Source: Dacryopinax spathularia | Taxonomy: Eukaryota > Basidiomycota > Dacrymycetes > Dacrymycetales > Dacrymycetaceae | Length of the DNA stretch: 64,000 nucleotides | Reading direction: 5' to 3' | NCBI GenBank assembly: GCA_037974965.1 | Contig: JBBPFI010000003.1 | Coordinates: 186,001 to 250,000, forward strand | Shown here: piece by piece, positions 62,114 to 64,000 of the stretch | How positions within the stretch are numbered: the first letter of the stretch is position 1 | Layout of the letters: each line of letters starts with the position of its first letter | The notes under the pieces: generated by a model | What the model was told of the DNA's origin: nothing | The model's database searches: none | The model's input: only the letters and a program-made list of their open reading frames with translations | Program-made: the position numbers and the translations under genes

Positions 62114-63645
62114 CTACTCCTCCCCCAAGATATGCCAAACCATCCTAACCCACGTCCCCGGCACAGTAGGTCCACACCAATGGAGACAATCCCCCTTCCC
62201 GTCCCACCCAAGCATATGGTCCTCCGGCCTCTGGGCCGTCATCTCCCTCACATCCAGGTAATCCACTTTCGCCCCCACTGCCTTCCCTGCCTCGGAAGCA
62301 GCAGGAGCGTTAAGGCCAGAGGGAGCAAGCGAGTCGAGCTCTTCTTGCCAGATCTGGTCGAGTAGGGGAAAAGACGACCATCCCCAATCATTCTCCCATT
62401 CCTTCTCCACCTGCGTGCCCGGAAAGGTAGGGGAAGAATGAGTATAACAGCGCGTATGGGGCGAAGCGATCCCCCTATAAATCGTATGCAATTTCGGCGT
62501 CCCCATTAGGAGGGGCAGCAGGTGGCGGACTAACGCGCGGTATGCGGGGGCGTATTGGTCTGCCCAGACTCCCCAGCGGGCGCGGGACCAGTGCGCGCCG
62601 GTGTTGAGGATCAGGACTGTATCTTCTTCCCCTTGCCAGCGCTCGGAGGAAGTGGGGAGGTGGTCAAGCCAGGGGAATGAGGATGTGTAAGGACCGTATT
62701 CGTACGGCGCGTGCTCGAACCCCGCCCTCTGGAAGATGGGGTCGAGCTCGTCGAACGAAAGGAGGAGGTCGTTCCGGATATACTCGACCACGGGGCGGGC
62801 GAACCGGTCTTCCGGTACGTTGGGCAGGCGGGAGCGGAGAGCGGCGTAGAGCGGGTGGAAAGGGTTGAGCGTGAGTGACATGTGGTCGACGACGGTGTGC
62901 ATGCCGGTCGAGTAGTGCGTTTCGGGGATGAACGCTTGTTGCGAGCTTTCCAGTCCAGGGATGGGGAGGAGGAGCATCGAGTATAACACGTCTGCCATTT
63001 GACCCGTTAGGGAATCTATCTTCTTATCAGCCGCGCTTGTATAAAGGGGAGAAGAGAGAAAAACGCACCGCCAACGACCAGCATCCCCCTCTCGCTATTA
63101 ACCATCCTCTCCGTAAACGCCATAACACTCCAGTCTCTCATACCCCCTTCAAGCGCAAGATCCGGCACCCATTCCCAGCCCGCACAGGCATAGAGTCGTT
63201 CCCGCCCTAGCTCCTCTTTTTCGGATTGGGAGAGCGTGTCGAAGTCTTCCCGGTAGGCGGGGAGACACCAGTGTCCGTACGGGCCCCAGCGGGAGTGGAG
63301 TTCCGCTTCGGTGGAGAGGGGGGAGGGACGCCAGTGGCCTGAGGAGAGGGAGGCGTGTGCTTGGGACGGGGGGAGTGCGGCCGGAGAGGGAGAGAGGGGA
63401 GGGGAAAGGGGAGCTTCTGCCTCGGCTGGCGGTTGCGGTATATGGGCGGGTGGTGCTGGTGGGAAGTCGACCGGTTGTGGATGGGGGTTGAGGTGCTCGG
63501 AGGACTCTGCGAGAGGGTGCTGATGCGGCCCGGGGTGGTCGTGCGCCGCCGGTCTTGGTGCAGGTACGGACCAGTGTCCGACCCAGAGGAAGAGTAGCAG
63601 CCCGGCCAAACAAGGCAATAAGAACGTTCTCCTCCTGACGCCCAT
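62114..63645 (-). CDS. Type II membrane PMR5/Cas1-like SGNH (PC-esterase) protein
   Basis: Probable Golgi polysaccharide O-acetyl-transferring or esterase enzyme. Exons 63645-63069 and 63015-62114; 492 residues. One N-terminal signal anchor (TFLLPCLAGLLLFLWVG) is followed by a Pro/His-rich stem and then the catalytic domain: WGPYGHWC, the nucleophile block VVGDSLTGQM (Gly192-Asp193-Ser194, formed across the intron), LILNTGAHWSRARW, and the C-terminal DCLHWCGPTVPGTW (Asp468 and His471 of the presumed triad). The C-terminal multi-span acyltransferase part of full-length Cas1 is missing, so the layout is like plant TBL proteins. Substrate unknown. Confidence 0.86.
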
Positions 63646-64000
63646 TATCCCGCCTTTCCAACGCGTCCAAGCAAGAACTCCCTGTCGCCGATCACACAGA
63701 ACACAACAGTGTTTAGGGAGTAGAGTAGAGGGGTAAAGGCTACGGCCGAGAGGACATCGTCGTTGATAAGTACATAGGCAGCAGGAGGCGGTTGCCCCGC
63801 TGAAGGATCAGGGACGGTGGGGACGAGGCTACAGCCGGAGACAGGGCGGATGTGGCGTTGTCGCGCCTGTCGTGCCTGTCGCGCTTGGACAAGACATCAC
63901 TCGCTTGGTCTGGACTCGAAAGTTACGGTGACATGGGCGCTTTGTTCAGCAACAATGGACGTATGTTATCTTCAATCCAGATATCAGGTAATGACATTGT
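63646..64000. other. Right-edge intergenic sequence
   Basis: Upstream region of the SGNH gene. An ATG at 63955 followed by a possible donor (GTATGT) at 63961 could be the start of a plus-strand gene, but the window ends before it can be judged. Confidence 0.3.

Noticed and set aside
63955-64000. ATG with a possible donor site at the right edge
   Set aside because: Only two codons before the putative intron; the window ends before any test is possible.

Overview
This 64-kb window is nuclear DNA from an intron-rich basidiomycete fungus, probably Agaricomycotina. Most introns are 45-75 nt, with GTRNGT or GTGCGT donors and CTRAY-like branch points close to the acceptor. Orthologues of Tyr1, Ufd4, Ste20, TFIIIA, peroxisomal thiolase, TMEM16/Ist2, Slx1, Exg1 and Fes1 also point to a fungus. 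No rRNA, tRNA or CRISPR array was recognised. The species cannot be named from the sequence. Splice models were built by hand, and every listed multi-exon CDS keeps an open frame with consistent intron phases.

Layout. 1-11.4 kb: the 3' part of a Zn2Cys6 transcription factor, convergent with TYR1 (prephenate dehydrogenase), which is followed by the large HECT E3 gene UFD4. 11.4-25.8 kb: a gene-poor, decayed tract. Its only intact full-length gene is a monocarboxylate-type MFS transporter with very small exons. On either side of the transporter, on the opposite strand, lies a very short gene that encodes little more than a complete Zn2Cys6 cluster. An AT-rich island sits at about 21.7-22.8 kb. 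25.8-41 kb: STE20 (PAK kinase), a 3-kb intergenic gap, a TFIIIA-like ten-finger protein, a peroxisomal 3-ketoacyl-CoA thiolase with a PTS2-like N-terminus, and two tandem cytochrome P450 genes with the same exon architecture, including a 19-nt exon. 41-58.7 kb: a dense housekeeping block with an intronless TMEM16 scramblase and intronless SLX1, a secreted GH5 exo-beta-1,3-glucanase, a membrane-anchored DUF676/Rog1-type lipase, a glyoxalase-fold protein, FES1, a SAP-domain protein with a KEN box, and a coiled-coil protein. 59-64 kb: two divergently transcribed, nearly identical genes for a 200-residue secreted ten-cysteine hydrophobic protein, then a type II membrane PMR5/Cas1-like SGNH protein.

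Most genes are unrelated housekeeping functions. The parts that look locally organised are the P450 pair, the transporter flanked by zinc-cluster mini-genes, and the inverted pair of secreted-protein genes. That pair, beside a cell-surface SGNH enzyme and some 12 kb from the cell-wall glucanase, is the best candidate for something undescribed.
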